This document shows positions 15,700-22,092 of a stretch of DNA of 22,092 bases, one piece after another. The stretch is taken from contig JACDAZ010000167.1 of NCBI GenBank assembly GCA_013695175.1, forward strand, positions 1-22,092, given 5' to 3'. A model generated the notes under the pieces. That model was not told where the DNA came from and did not search any database. It saw only the letters and a list, made by a program, of their open reading frames with translations. Made by a program: the position numbers and the translations under genes. This DNA comes from Flavisolibacter sp. (GTDB lineage: Bacteria; Bacteroidota; Bacteroidia; Chitinophagales; Chitinophagaceae). The first letter of the stretch is position 1; the number at the start of each line of letters is the position of its first letter.

Positions 15700-16947
15700 A
15701 TGAGGACGTTTTTTCTGGGGTCAATCCTTCTAATCGCAACAATGGTGCAAGCACAACGTGCCTGCCTGACATCTGACTATATTGCAAGGCAACTTGCAGA
15801 AGATGCTTCATTTAAATATCAACTTGCAGAAGTAGAAAAATTTATTCAATCTTCTTCCGGTAACACTAACATTATCATGAGCTCCACCAGGGCAGGTGCA
15901 GAAATGACAATAAAAATTCCTGTAGTTATTCATGTTTTATATAATACACAAGATCAAAATATAACTGATGCACAAATTAAAAGCGGTTTAGAAGCGTTGA
16001 ACCGTGATTTTCGCAGAAACAATGCTGATACAACTAATACTCCAGCACGTTTTAAAAATATAGCTGCTGATGTGCAAATAGAATTTGTTTTAGCAACAGC
16101 CGATCCTAAAGGAAGATTCACAACCGGTGTTATCCGTAAACAAACAAGCATCACAGATTTTAAAATGGATGATAAAATTAAGTTTTCATCACAGGGTGGA
16201 AGTGATGCATGGGATAGCAAAAGCTATTTAAATATCTGGATCGGCAATATGCGCAACCTTTTAGGTTACTCCAGTTCACCGGGAAGTGCACCTGAAAAGG
16301 ATGGTGTAGTAATAACTACAAAAGCATTTGGGACAATTAATGCACCGGCACCTTATCATTTAGGCCGTACAGCAGTACATGAAGTAGGGCATTGGTTGGG
16401 ATTAAGACATATTTGGGGTGAAACTTATTGTGGCGATGATTTAGTAGATGACACACCTATACAAGGTGGTTATACAACAGGTTGTCCCACAGGTTTCAAA
16501 ACATCATGCAGCAACGGTGATATGGGAGATATGTATATGAACTACATGGATTTTACAGATGATGCATGTATGAATCTTTTTACAGTGGGACAAAAAAACA
16601 GGATGAGATCTTTATTTAATGATGGGGGACCAAGATTTTCTTTGCTGTTAAGTAAAGGACTTAATGAACCATGGTTATCAGAATCTCCATTACCTGAAAT
16701 AAGTCCTGTAAACCCTGTTATTCAAATATTTCCTAATCCTGCAGTGAACGAGTTGACACTAGTTCTTTCAAATGCATGGTTGGGTAAAGAGATTAGTATT
16801 CAATCAATAAACGGGATATTAATCCAAAAAGTAAAGATCACTTCTTTAACAACTAAGATCAATATTGCTTTATTTACTCCCGGTTTATATATGATAACAG
16901 GTGATGCCCTGGGTGAAAAAATTCATTCTAAATTTATTAAACTTTAA
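15700..16947 (+). CDS. Secreted M43 (pappalysin-type) zinc metalloprotease with T9SS sorting domain
   Basis: A 415-aa secreted protease. The signal peptide ends at VQA18 with mature Gln19. The zinc-binding HEVGHWLGLRH (H227, E228, H231, H237) is the extended metzincin motif, and M279/M283 in DMYMNYMDF form the Met-turn region. Cysteines at 244, 262, 270 and 290 fit the M43 disulfide pattern. From 341 to the end, IQIFPNPAVNELTL up to IHSKFIKL is a type A T9SS C-terminal sorting domain, so the protein should cross the outer membrane and be released or attached to the surface. It is divergent from the glutaminyl cyclase. Its stop overlaps that of the next gene on the other strand by 4 bases. Substrate unknown. 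Confidence 0.93.
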   Translation: MRTFFLGSILLIATMVQAQRACLTSDYIARQLAEDASFKYQLAEVEKFIQSSSGNTNIIMSSTRAGAEMTIKIPVVIHVLYNTQDQNITDAQIKSGLEALNRDFRRNNADTTNTPARFKNIAADVQIEFVLATADPKGRFTTGVIRKQTSITDFKMDDKIKFSSQGGSDAWDSKSYLNIWIGNMRNLLGYSSSPGSAPEKDGVVITTKAFGTINAPAPYHLGRTAVHEVGHWLGLRHIWGETYCGDDLVDDTPIQGGYTTGCPTGFKTSCSNGDMGDMYMNYMDFTDDACMNLFTVGQKNRMRSLFNDGGPRFSLLLSKGLNEPWLSESPLPEISPVNPVIQIFPNPAVNELTLVLSNAWLGKEISIQSINGILIQKVKITSLTTKINIALFTPGLYMITGDALGEKIHSKFIKL

Positions 16948-18083
16948 TCGCCATACATTAAAGATGTTATTTGCTGACCAACAGTAGGAGCAAGGGCTAC
17001 ACCCATCCCACTCATACGTACTGCACAAAATATATGAGGAGATACTTCTTTAACTATGGGCATTTTTTCACTCCCCATTGCCATTATTCCACTCCATCTT
17101 TGATCAATGGTATAAGAACCTGCATGATTTGGAATTACAATTTGTTCTAAGTATCGCTCCAGTTCTTTTTGAATTAGTTCAGTTGTTTCAATAGCAGTTG
17201 TTCTTTCATCTGCAAAAGCTTTGTTGCGTGCACCACCAAGCAATACCCGGCTTCCCAGGTTACGGAAATAATAATATCCTTCATCAGAATGAAACGTTCC
17301 TTTCCAGGGTAAGCCAGCAATTTCAGATGTTAGAAGAACCTGTCCCCTTGCGGGAACTACATCAAGTTCCGGAACTAATTCTTTTGCAAAGGCATTTGTA
17401 CAAACCAGGAATTTTTTGGTATTAAAATCCATTTCTTTGTTTGTTTGTATTTCAAGTTCATCTTCAATAAGATTAAATGATGTTATTTCTATATTAGTGA
17501 AAACCTGTACACCCATGTACTGAACTTCCTGTAATAAAGCCTGCAATAATTTTCCGGAATGGAGGTAACCTTCAAGGTTGTTTTTTACAATATGTGTTGT
17601 ATTTCCAAATCCAAATTCATCTTTTGCTTCATTAGATAAGTTATAAGTATTTTTTGAATGAATTATTGGCCGCAAAACGCTATTCATATATTCAATACTA
17701 TTCTGCAGTTCATCATTTGTTAAGGAAGTACCGGAATCAAAAAGTTCATATCCACCACAGTTTTCATAATCAATCTTTTTCTTTTTAAAAAATTTCTGAA
17801 TTTTTTGTAGTCCTTTGAATCGCATTTCCACCAGTTTCAGCATATTTTCAGTACCCATTGTTTTGGCATCAAACATCAATTCGCTCAGACTGCCAAAGCA
17901 GGCAAAACCGGCATTCCTGGTGCTGGCACCTGTTGGTATCATACCCCTTTCTAAAATTGTGATCTTTAGTTTGGGATGTTTCCTTTTTAAATAAAACGCT
18001 GACCATAATCCCACAAAACCGCTACCGGCAATAATTACATCCTGTGGTGCAAAAAATGTTTCTTTCTCCCAAATACTGATCAT
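16944..18083 (-). CDS. FAD-dependent oxidoreductase (DAO/amine-oxidase type)
   Basis: A 379-aa flavoenzyme of the D-amino-acid/glycine oxidase superfamily. The Rossmann motif G20-S-G-F-V-G25 follows DVIIA, and LERGMIPTGASTRNAGF is the adenosine-ribose-binding strand plus the flavin-adjacent segment. YYFRNLGSRVLLGG (about 263-276) and RWSGIMAMGSEKMPIV lead to the C-terminal MSGMGVALAPTVGQQI, the usual FAD-contacting end. It should oxidise a secondary amine or amino acid, substrate unknown. I chose the ATG at 18083; a TTG at 18089 would add two residues and overlaps a TAnnTTTG-like box (18094 to 18087). Cytoplasmic, no signal peptide. No obvious operon partner. Convergent with the M43 gene. Confidence 0.87.
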   Translation of the reverse strand: MISIWEKETFFAPQDVIIAGSGFVGLWSAFYLKRKHPKLKITILERGMIPTGASTRNAGFACFGSLSELMFDAKTMGTENMLKLVEMRFKGLQKIQKFFKKKKIDYENCGGYELFDSGTSLTNDELQNSIEYMNSVLRPIIHSKNTYNLSNEAKDEFGFGNTTHIVKNNLEGYLHSGKLLQALLQEVQYMGVQVFTNIEITSFNLIEDELEIQTNKEMDFNTKKFLVCTNAFAKELVPELDVVPARGQVLLTSEIAGLPWKGTFHSDEGYYYFRNLGSRVLLGGARNKAFADERTTAIETTELIQKELERYLEQIVIPNHAGSYTIDQRWSGIMAMGSEKMPIVKEVSPHIFCAVRMSGMGVALAPTVGQQITSLMYGD

Positions 18084-18164
18084 AATCAAATTTATAAATG
18101 AAAAAAGCTGAATTTAACCCTATTTTAATTTCTTAAGAGTTATTTTGTACCTACAAATCTATCT

Positions 18165-18908
18165 ATGAAAAATTTAGTCTTCACTTTCGCTTTTTTTCTT
18201 ACAATTGTTTTTACTGCAGAAGCTCAATTTAAAAACGTTTTAAAAGATATTGCTAAAAAAGATTCTAGTAAAACCGGTATTTCATCAATTTTAAAAAAAC
18301 AAGGTCACGGTTTAAGCAGCGATGAAATTATTAGCGGTTTAAAAGAAGCTTTGACTGTAGGTACAGAAAATGGAAGCAAAAAACTTTCTGCCGTAGATGG
18401 TTTTTTTAAAGATGCAGCAATTAAAATATTAATGCCTGCAGAAGCTCAAAAAGCGGAAAAAACTTTGCGCAGTTTTGGTATGGGCAAATATGTAGATGAT
18501 GCCATACTGTCAATGAACAGAGCTGCTGAAGACGCAGCAAAAAGTGCCTCACCAATTTTTATAAATGCAATTAAGCAAATAACCATTCAGGACGGTATTG
18601 GAATTTTAAGAGGCAGTGACCAGGCAGCAACTGAATATTTAAAATCAAAAACTGTGGCTTCTCTTACAGAAGCTTTTCGTCCTGTAGTAGAATCTTCGTT
18701 ACAAAATGTGGGTGCAACAAAACATTGGAATACAGTTTTCTCAAATTATAATAAAGTGAGTGCCGAAAAAATTAATCCCGACTTAACTGCATATGTAACC
18801 GAAAAAGCATTGGCAGGTATTTTTTACCAGGTTGCACAGGAAGAACAAAAGATCAGGAAAGATCCTGCTGCAAGGACGACGGATATATTGAAGAAGGTTT
18901 TTAATTAA
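18165..18908 (+). CDS. DUF4197 domain protein, exported
   Basis: A 247-aa protein with a signal peptide (cleavage after AEA20, mature Gln21) and a DUF4197 domain covering most of the mature chain. Diagnostic stretches are LSSDEIISGLKEALTVGTEN, FFKDAAIKILMP, ILSMNRAAEDAAKSASPIF and ITIQDGIGILRG. The domain is mostly helical and found in Proteobacteria and Bacteroidota; its biochemical function is not known. The protein should be periplasmic. The ATG has TATTTTG (18141-18147) 17 bases upstream, close to but not exactly a -7 box. Its stop overlaps the stop of the following convergent gene by 4 bases (18905-18908, sequence TTAA). Confidence 0.9.
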   Translation: MKNLVFTFAFFLTIVFTAEAQFKNVLKDIAKKDSSKTGISSILKKQGHGLSSDEIISGLKEALTVGTENGSKKLSAVDGFFKDAAIKILMPAEAQKAEKTLRSFGMGKYVDDAILSMNRAAEDAAKSASPIFINAIKQITIQDGIGILRGSDQAATEYLKSKTVASLTEAFRPVVESSLQNVGATKHWNTVFSNYNKVSAEKINPDLTAYVTEKALAGIFYQVAQEEQKIRKDPAARTTDILKKVFN

Positions 18909-19639
18909 AAAGCAAACCCGAAAGAAACACCTATTCTATACCCGGGAACTACTCCTTTAAATTCAGCTGTTATAGTTCTATTTTCGCGGTCAATCATTAC
19001 ATCTGTATTTTTTCTTAAGAAAGGAAATTTGCTGATAAATTTTTTTATATCATCTTCCGCCTGGTAACCCTGTGTTGATGTCCATGCTAAAGTATTTGAT
19101 TCTTCAATGGCTTTAAATTTATTAGAAGCAAAATTTAATTCAGGACCTAAAAAGAAAAGGTCAATAACAAACTTTTTATTTATTAAAAATTGTGCTCCTA
19201 GTTGAGCTCCTGCACCAAAACCATTATAGTTATTAGTAAAATTTAATTTAACGCGTTGGTTATCTAAAATGCTATAACCGGTTCCTTCAGCGCTATGGTT
19301 AACAAATTTGAAAAAAGGCTCAAAATAAAGACCTTGTAATTCCTTTTTGTTGATATACATTCTATAACCGGCTAAAAAAGATGTGGCTTTTAAATGAAAT
19401 ATGGCATCCTCATTTTCATATTGAAAAGTGTGCCTTGTATTACTGGGTAATCCAATCTTGGCAGTTAATGATTTTGCACCAAATCCATATTCTCCATGCA
19501 GGCTTATACTTCCAAGAATTAATCCTGTTGGTGCCCATTTTATGGCAATATTAGGTTTATGAACGCTGTCTTTCTGCTCCTGCGAAAAGGCATTATGAAA
19601 GAAAAGTATAGTAATGATAAAGAGTAAGGTTTTTTTCAT
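18905..19639 (-). CDS. Small outer-membrane beta-barrel, unassigned
   Basis: A 244-aa protein with a signal peptide (cleavage after AFS19, mature Gln20). The mature chain alternates aromatic and hydrophobic beta strands with short polar turns, for example GLILGSISLHGEYGFG, LQGLYFEPFFKFV and NGFGAGAQLGAQFLI, and ends in YRIGVSFGFAF with a terminal Phe, the barrel-assembly signature. It looks like an eight- to ten-stranded barrel similar to DUF3575-type proteins. A stretch at about 185-215 is charged and could be an extracellular loop. Function unknown. It is preceded by the lpdA terminator, so it probably has its own promoter. Confidence 0.8.
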   Translation of the reverse strand: MKKTLLFIITILFFHNAFSQEQKDSVHKPNIAIKWAPTGLILGSISLHGEYGFGAKSLTAKIGLPSNTRHTFQYENEDAIFHLKATSFLAGYRMYINKKELQGLYFEPFFKFVNHSAEGTGYSILDNQRVKLNFTNNYNGFGAGAQLGAQFLINKKFVIDLFFLGPELNFASNKFKAIEESNTLAWTSTQGYQAEDDIKKFISKFPFLRKNTDVMIDRENRTITAEFKGVVPGYRIGVSFGFAF

Positions 19640-19692
19640 TCGGTTGCTAAATCAATAATAAGAGTTTGTTTAACCCTTTAAAGCTGCATCAT

Positions 19693-19717
19693 AAAAAAAA
19701 GCTTGCCTAAAGCAGGC
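19693..19717 (-). terminator. Intrinsic terminator downstream of lpdA
   Basis: On the minus strand GCCTGC, loop TTTAG and GCAAGC form a 6-bp stem with one mismatch (19717 to 19701), followed at once by eight T (19700 to 19693). It lies 17 bases after the lpdA stop and before the small barrel gene on the same strand, so it separates the two transcripts. Confidence 0.6.
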
Positions 19718-19733
19718 CCAGGGAAAGTATTTT

Positions 19734-21137
19734 TTATAAATGAATAGCCTCACCGTAAGCAACTTCAATAGCTTCTTTCACACTTTCACTAATAGTTGGG
19801 TGCGGATGAATGCTATTTAAAATCTCATGATGCGTAGTTTCTAATTTCCTTGCTACTACCGTTTCCGCAATCAACTCAGTAACATTATAGCCTATCATAT
19901 GTGTTCCCAGCCACTCACCGTACTTTGCATCAAAAATCACTTTTACAAACCCTTCCAGGTGCCCGGCAGCTGAGGCTTTACCCGATGCGCTCAAAGGAAA
20001 TTTGCCTACTTTAATTTCATACCCGGCATCCTTTGCTTTCTTTTCTGTAAAGCCAACTGAAGCTATTTCCGGTGAACAGTAAGTACAACCCGGAACATTT
20101 CCATAATCCAAAGGTTGAGGCTGATGATCAAATTTCTTTTCTGTAAAAGCAATATTTTCAATGCAAATAATGGCTTCTTTTGATGCCACGTGAGCCAGTG
20201 CCTGCCCGGGCACACAATCTCCAATTGCATAAATGCCTGGAGTACTGGTTTGATAAAATTTATCTACTGTTATAAGACCTTTTTCAGTTTTTACACCCAA
20301 TTCTTCTAATCCAATGCCTTCAATATTTGCAGAAACACCTACAGCACTTAAAACTACATCAGCTTCAAGAGTTGTTTCTCCTTTATCTGTTTTTACAGTA
20401 GCTTTTACACCATTTCCAGAAATATCAACTTTTGTTACTTCAGAAGAAGTCATGATGTCAATACCTTGCTTTTTAAAATTCTTTTCCAATTCTTTGGAAA
20501 TATCTTCATCTTCCACTGGAACCAACCTGGGCATAAATTCAACCATGGTAACCTTGGTGCCCATACTGTTATAGAAGTATCCAAATTCAACTCCAATGGC
20601 ACCGCTACCCACTACTATCATTGATTTTGGCTGTTGTGGTAAAACCATTGCTTCTCTATAACCGATAATTTTTTTACCATCAATTGGTAAAGATGGTAAT
20701 TGGCGGCTACGTCCTCCTGTTGCAATAACGATATGCTTAGCTTCAACAGTTTGTTTTTTGTCGTCGCTTCCTGTTACTTCTATTTTACCTTTTCCAGTAA
20801 CTTTTCCAAAACCATTAATTACATCAATTTTGTTCTTGCGCATTAAAAACTGAACACCTTTACTCATTTTATCCGCTACACCACGACTACGTTTTACAAC
20901 TGCTTCAAAATTGTGTTGTCCGGTAGCTTCAATACCAAAATCTTTTGCATGTTTTATATACTCATACACCTGTGCACTTTTTAATAAAGCTTTGGTAGGA
21001 ATACATCCCCAGTTCAGGCAAACTCCTCCTAAACTTTCTTTTTCAATTACAGCAGTTTTTAATCCAAGCTGAGATGCACGGATTGCAGCTACATAACCAC
21101 CGGGACCCGATCCAATTACTACAACGTCGTAAGCCAT
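19734..21137 (-). CDS. lpdA: Dihydrolipoyl dehydrogenase (E3)
   Basis: A 467-aa class I flavoprotein disulfide reductase. N-terminal FAD fold GSGPGGYVA (9-17), redox disulfide Cys40/Cys45 in GGVCLNWGCIPTKA, NAD-binding VVGSGAIGVEFGYF in the middle, second FAD motif GIYAIGDCV, and the C-terminal catalytic H446/E451 in HPHPTISE. It reoxidises dihydrolipoyl groups on E2 (or GcvH) with NAD in the cytoplasm. It can serve the E2 encoded at 3391-4734 through a shared E3 pool; linkage is not operonic. The start is preceded by an AGTCAAA-type array in the leader region. A terminator follows. Confidence 0.96.
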   Translation of the reverse strand: MAYDVVVIGSGPGGYVAAIRASQLGLKTAVIEKESLGGVCLNWGCIPTKALLKSAQVYEYIKHAKDFGIEATGQHNFEAVVKRSRGVADKMSKGVQFLMRKNKIDVINGFGKVTGKGKIEVTGSDDKKQTVEAKHIVIATGGRSRQLPSLPIDGKKIIGYREAMVLPQQPKSMIVVGSGAIGVEFGYFYNSMGTKVTMVEFMPRLVPVEDEDISKELEKNFKKQGIDIMTSSEVTKVDISGNGVKATVKTDKGETTLEADVVLSAVGVSANIEGIGLEELGVKTEKGLITVDKFYQTSTPGIYAIGDCVPGQALAHVASKEAIICIENIAFTEKKFDHQPQPLDYGNVPGCTYCSPEIASVGFTEKKAKDAGYEIKVGKFPLSASGKASAAGHLEGFVKVIFDAKYGEWLGTHMIGYNVTELIAETVVARKLETTHHEILNSIHPHPTISESVKEAIEVAYGEAIHL

Positions 21138-21160
21138 TTCTATAGAATTTTTTAAATGAA

Positions 21161-21227
21161 AGTCAAATAGTCAAATAATCAAAAAGTCAATAATTCAAAA
21201 AGTCTAAAGAAGTCAAAAAAGTCAATA
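21161..21227. repeat. Degenerate 8-bp tandem array (AGTCAAAT-like) before lpdA
   Basis: Eight consecutive units: AGTCAAAT (21161), AGTCAAAT (21169), AATCAAAA (21177), AGTCAATA (21185), ATTCAAAA (21193), AGTCTAAAGA (21201), AGTCAAAAA (21211), AGTCAATA (21220). The first five keep an exact 8-base period. It begins 23 bases upstream of the lpdA ATG; read on the minus strand it is a run of TTTGACT-like boxes. It may be regulatory or a slippage product. Confidence 0.7.
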
Positions 21228-21355
21228 TCTATCAATCCTGTAACTTTTCCGGCCCTGGTACTTCTTCAACAATTGACCATTTTTTATCGCGGCACGAAGC
21301 TACTTTAAAATGCTTTATGCACAAAAGAACTGGAATCAAGTGATGGATTAGTTCT

Positions 21356-21363
21356 TAATTTTG
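21356..21363 (+). promoter_or_regulatory. Possible -7 box for the 74-aa gene
   Basis: TAATTTTG matches TAnnTTTG exactly, 30 bases before the ATG at 21394. No clear -33 element is seen 17-23 bases upstream. Confidence 0.35.
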
Positions 21364-21393
21364 ATGTCCTTATCCATATAAAATCTAAAAAAC

Positions 21394-21618
21394 ATGAGTT
21401 CGTTTAAAGAATACCTGGAAGAGTTGATAGATCTGAAAAGGGAAAGCAGTATAACATTTACTTCAGTAGATGGGGGAGTTTCTACAGTAAGAGGGCATAT
21501 TGTAAAATTTGAAACCTTAGTAGGCAGAGATATGATAGAAACAGACACAGGATTAATTATAGGTGTAGACCAGATAATTGAAGTAAATAACCGCCAGGCC
21601 CCTGATAATGTAGCCTAA
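21394..21618 (+). CDS. Conserved hypothetical small protein, 74 aa
   Basis: I do not recognise a named family. The first ~16 residues (SSFKEYLEELIDLKRE) form a charged amphipathic helix. The rest, ITFTSVDGGVSTVRGHIV followed by DMIETDTGLIIGVDQIIEV, has alternating hydrophobic strands and Gly turns like a small Sm/SH3-like barrel; a resemblance in layout to Rho-binding antiterminator (Rof) proteins is only an inference. Cytoplasmic, no signal peptide. It lies 110 bases before rpmB with its own and the rpmB -7 box between, so it need not be in the ribosomal operon. Codon use is ordinary and the frame runs cleanly to TAA, supporting a real gene. Confidence 0.72.
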   Translation: MSSFKEYLEELIDLKRESSITFTSVDGGVSTVRGHIVKFETLVGRDMIETDTGLIIGVDQIIEVNNRQAPDNVA

Positions 21619-21697
21619 ACTTTAAAGCTAAACGTTAAATCAACTTTTATCTCTGCTTTTTTTACTTATTACGTTTTTTACATTTGGCATTTCTCCC

Positions 21698-21705
21698 TAC
21701 CTTTG
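21698..21705 (+). promoter_or_regulatory. Likely -7 box of the rpmB-rpmG promoter
   Basis: TACCTTTG is an exact TAnnTTTG match 23 bases before the rpmB ATG, a usual position for a short leader. A T-rich stretch lies at the -33 region but without TTG. TTTG at 21683-21686 is too close to act as -33. Confidence 0.5.
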
Positions 21706-21728
21706 CACTCCAAAAATTTTCTAAAGTC

Positions 21729-21965
21729 ATGGCAAGAGTATGTCAGGTTACAGGTAAAACGCCCATAGGTGGAAATAAAGTTTCACACTCAAATATTAAA
21801 ACCAAGCGCCGGTTTTTACCAAATTTGCAAACAAAACGTTTCTTCCTTGCCGAAGAAAACAAATGGATCAGCCTGAAATTATCAGCTAATGGCATTAGAA
21901 CAATTAATAAAAAAGGATTATTAACTGTTGTAAAGGAGTTAAGAGCTCAGGGGCAACACATCTAA
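21729..21965 (+). CDS. rpmB: 50S ribosomal protein L28
   Basis: A 78-aa ribosomal protein of the large subunit. The N-terminus [12 protein letters not shown], the [24 protein letters not shown] segment and [11 protein letters not shown] near the end are diagnostic of L28. The start is the ATG at 21729; an in-frame ATG at 21684 would add 15 residues that match no L28 and overlaps the -7 box, so it is rejected. Only one cysteine is at the N-terminus, so this is the zinc-free form. rpmG follows after 10 bases, the usual Bacteroidota L28-L33 pair. Confidence 0.97.
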   Translation: MARVCQVTGKTPIGGNKVSHSNIKTKRRFLPNLQTKRFFLAEENKWISLKLSANGIRTINKKGLLTVVKELRAQGQHI

Positions 21966-21975
21966 AATTTAAACA

Positions 21976-22092
21976 ATGGCAAAGAAAGGTAACCGTGTAC
22001 AGGTAATTTTAGAATGCACTGAGCAAAAGAACACAGATGTGCCTGGTACAAGCCGTTACATCAGCGAAAAAAATAAAAAGAACAATCCTGAA
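21976..22092 (+). CDS. rpmG: 50S ribosomal protein L33, 5' part
   Basis: The first 39 codons of L33, cut by the right edge. [19 protein letters not shown], then [16 protein letters not shown], fits L33. The N-terminal CxxC zinc pair is replaced by CTEQ, so this looks like the zinc-independent form. It lies 10 bases after rpmB in the same operon. Confidence 0.95.
   Translation, partial: MAKKGNRVQVILECTEQKNTDVPGTSRYISEKNKKNNPE

Noticed and set aside
21684..21728. N-terminal extension of L28 from the ATG at 21684
   Set aside because: The extra 15 residues match no L28 and the segment contains the likely -7 promoter box, so the start at 21729 is preferred.
1..22092. A mobile element, prophage or defence island
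   Set aside because: No integrase, transposase, restriction, toxin or phage gene is recognisable, composition is even, and most genes are core or lineage-typical.

Overview
The window looks like a chromosomal segment of a Bacteroidota bacterium, probably from the Chitinophagaceae/Sphingobacteriales side. Reasons: low GC; no clear Shine-Dalgarno sequences before most starts; promoter-like TAnnTTTG boxes; a type IX secretion (T9SS) C-terminal sorting domain; a HU-CCDC81-type protein; glutamine directly after every predicted signal peptidase I site; and an L28-L33 ribosomal protein pair. There is no tRNA, rRNA, CRISPR array, integrase or transposase. The segment reads as core chromosome, not as an island.

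Layout. 1-2095 (+): the 3' end of a DEDDh exonuclease, a polyprenol-phosphate mannosyltransferase-like GT2 enzyme and a DMT/EamA transporter. 2099-2809 (-): an unrecognised protein. 2893-3378 (+): a histidine-phosphatase lipoprotein. 3391-6100 (-): a 2-oxo acid dehydrogenase E2 subunit and CinA. 6140-7513 (+): a PBP4-type D,D-carboxypeptidase. 7515-7925 (-): DoxX. 8090-14282 (+): a tight four-gene unit of a 1011-aa periplasmic TPR protein, an outer-membrane barrel, a membrane-anchored HU-CCDC81 protein and a zinc-ribbon methyltransferase. 14283-14640: three copies of an imperfectly palindromic repeat of about 110 bp. 14641-15441 (-): a glutaminyl-peptide cyclotransferase lipoprotein, divergent from an M43 metalloprotease carrying a T9SS sorting domain (15700-16947, +). 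16944-18083 (-): a FAD amine/amino-acid oxidoreductase. 18165-18908 (+): a DUF4197 protein. 18905-19639 (-): a small outer-membrane barrel. 19734-21137 (-): dihydrolipoyl dehydrogenase with a terminator. 21394-22092 (+): a 74-aa protein, then rpmB (L28) and the start of rpmG (L33).

Two themes stand out. First, envelope biogenesis and secretion: all six proteins with a predicted signal peptidase I signal start with Gln after cleavage, and the window also encodes a glutaminyl cyclase that could convert that Gln to pyroglutamate. The TPR/barrel/HU-CCDC81 unit is the best candidate for a poorly described envelope system. Second, 2-oxo acid dehydrogenase parts: E2 and E3 are both present but about 15 kb apart and without E1. 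The genome is compact at 3' ends: five of six convergent junctions are 12 bp or less or overlap, and the only roomy one holds the repeats.

All family assignments come from motif recognition by eye; no database search was run.
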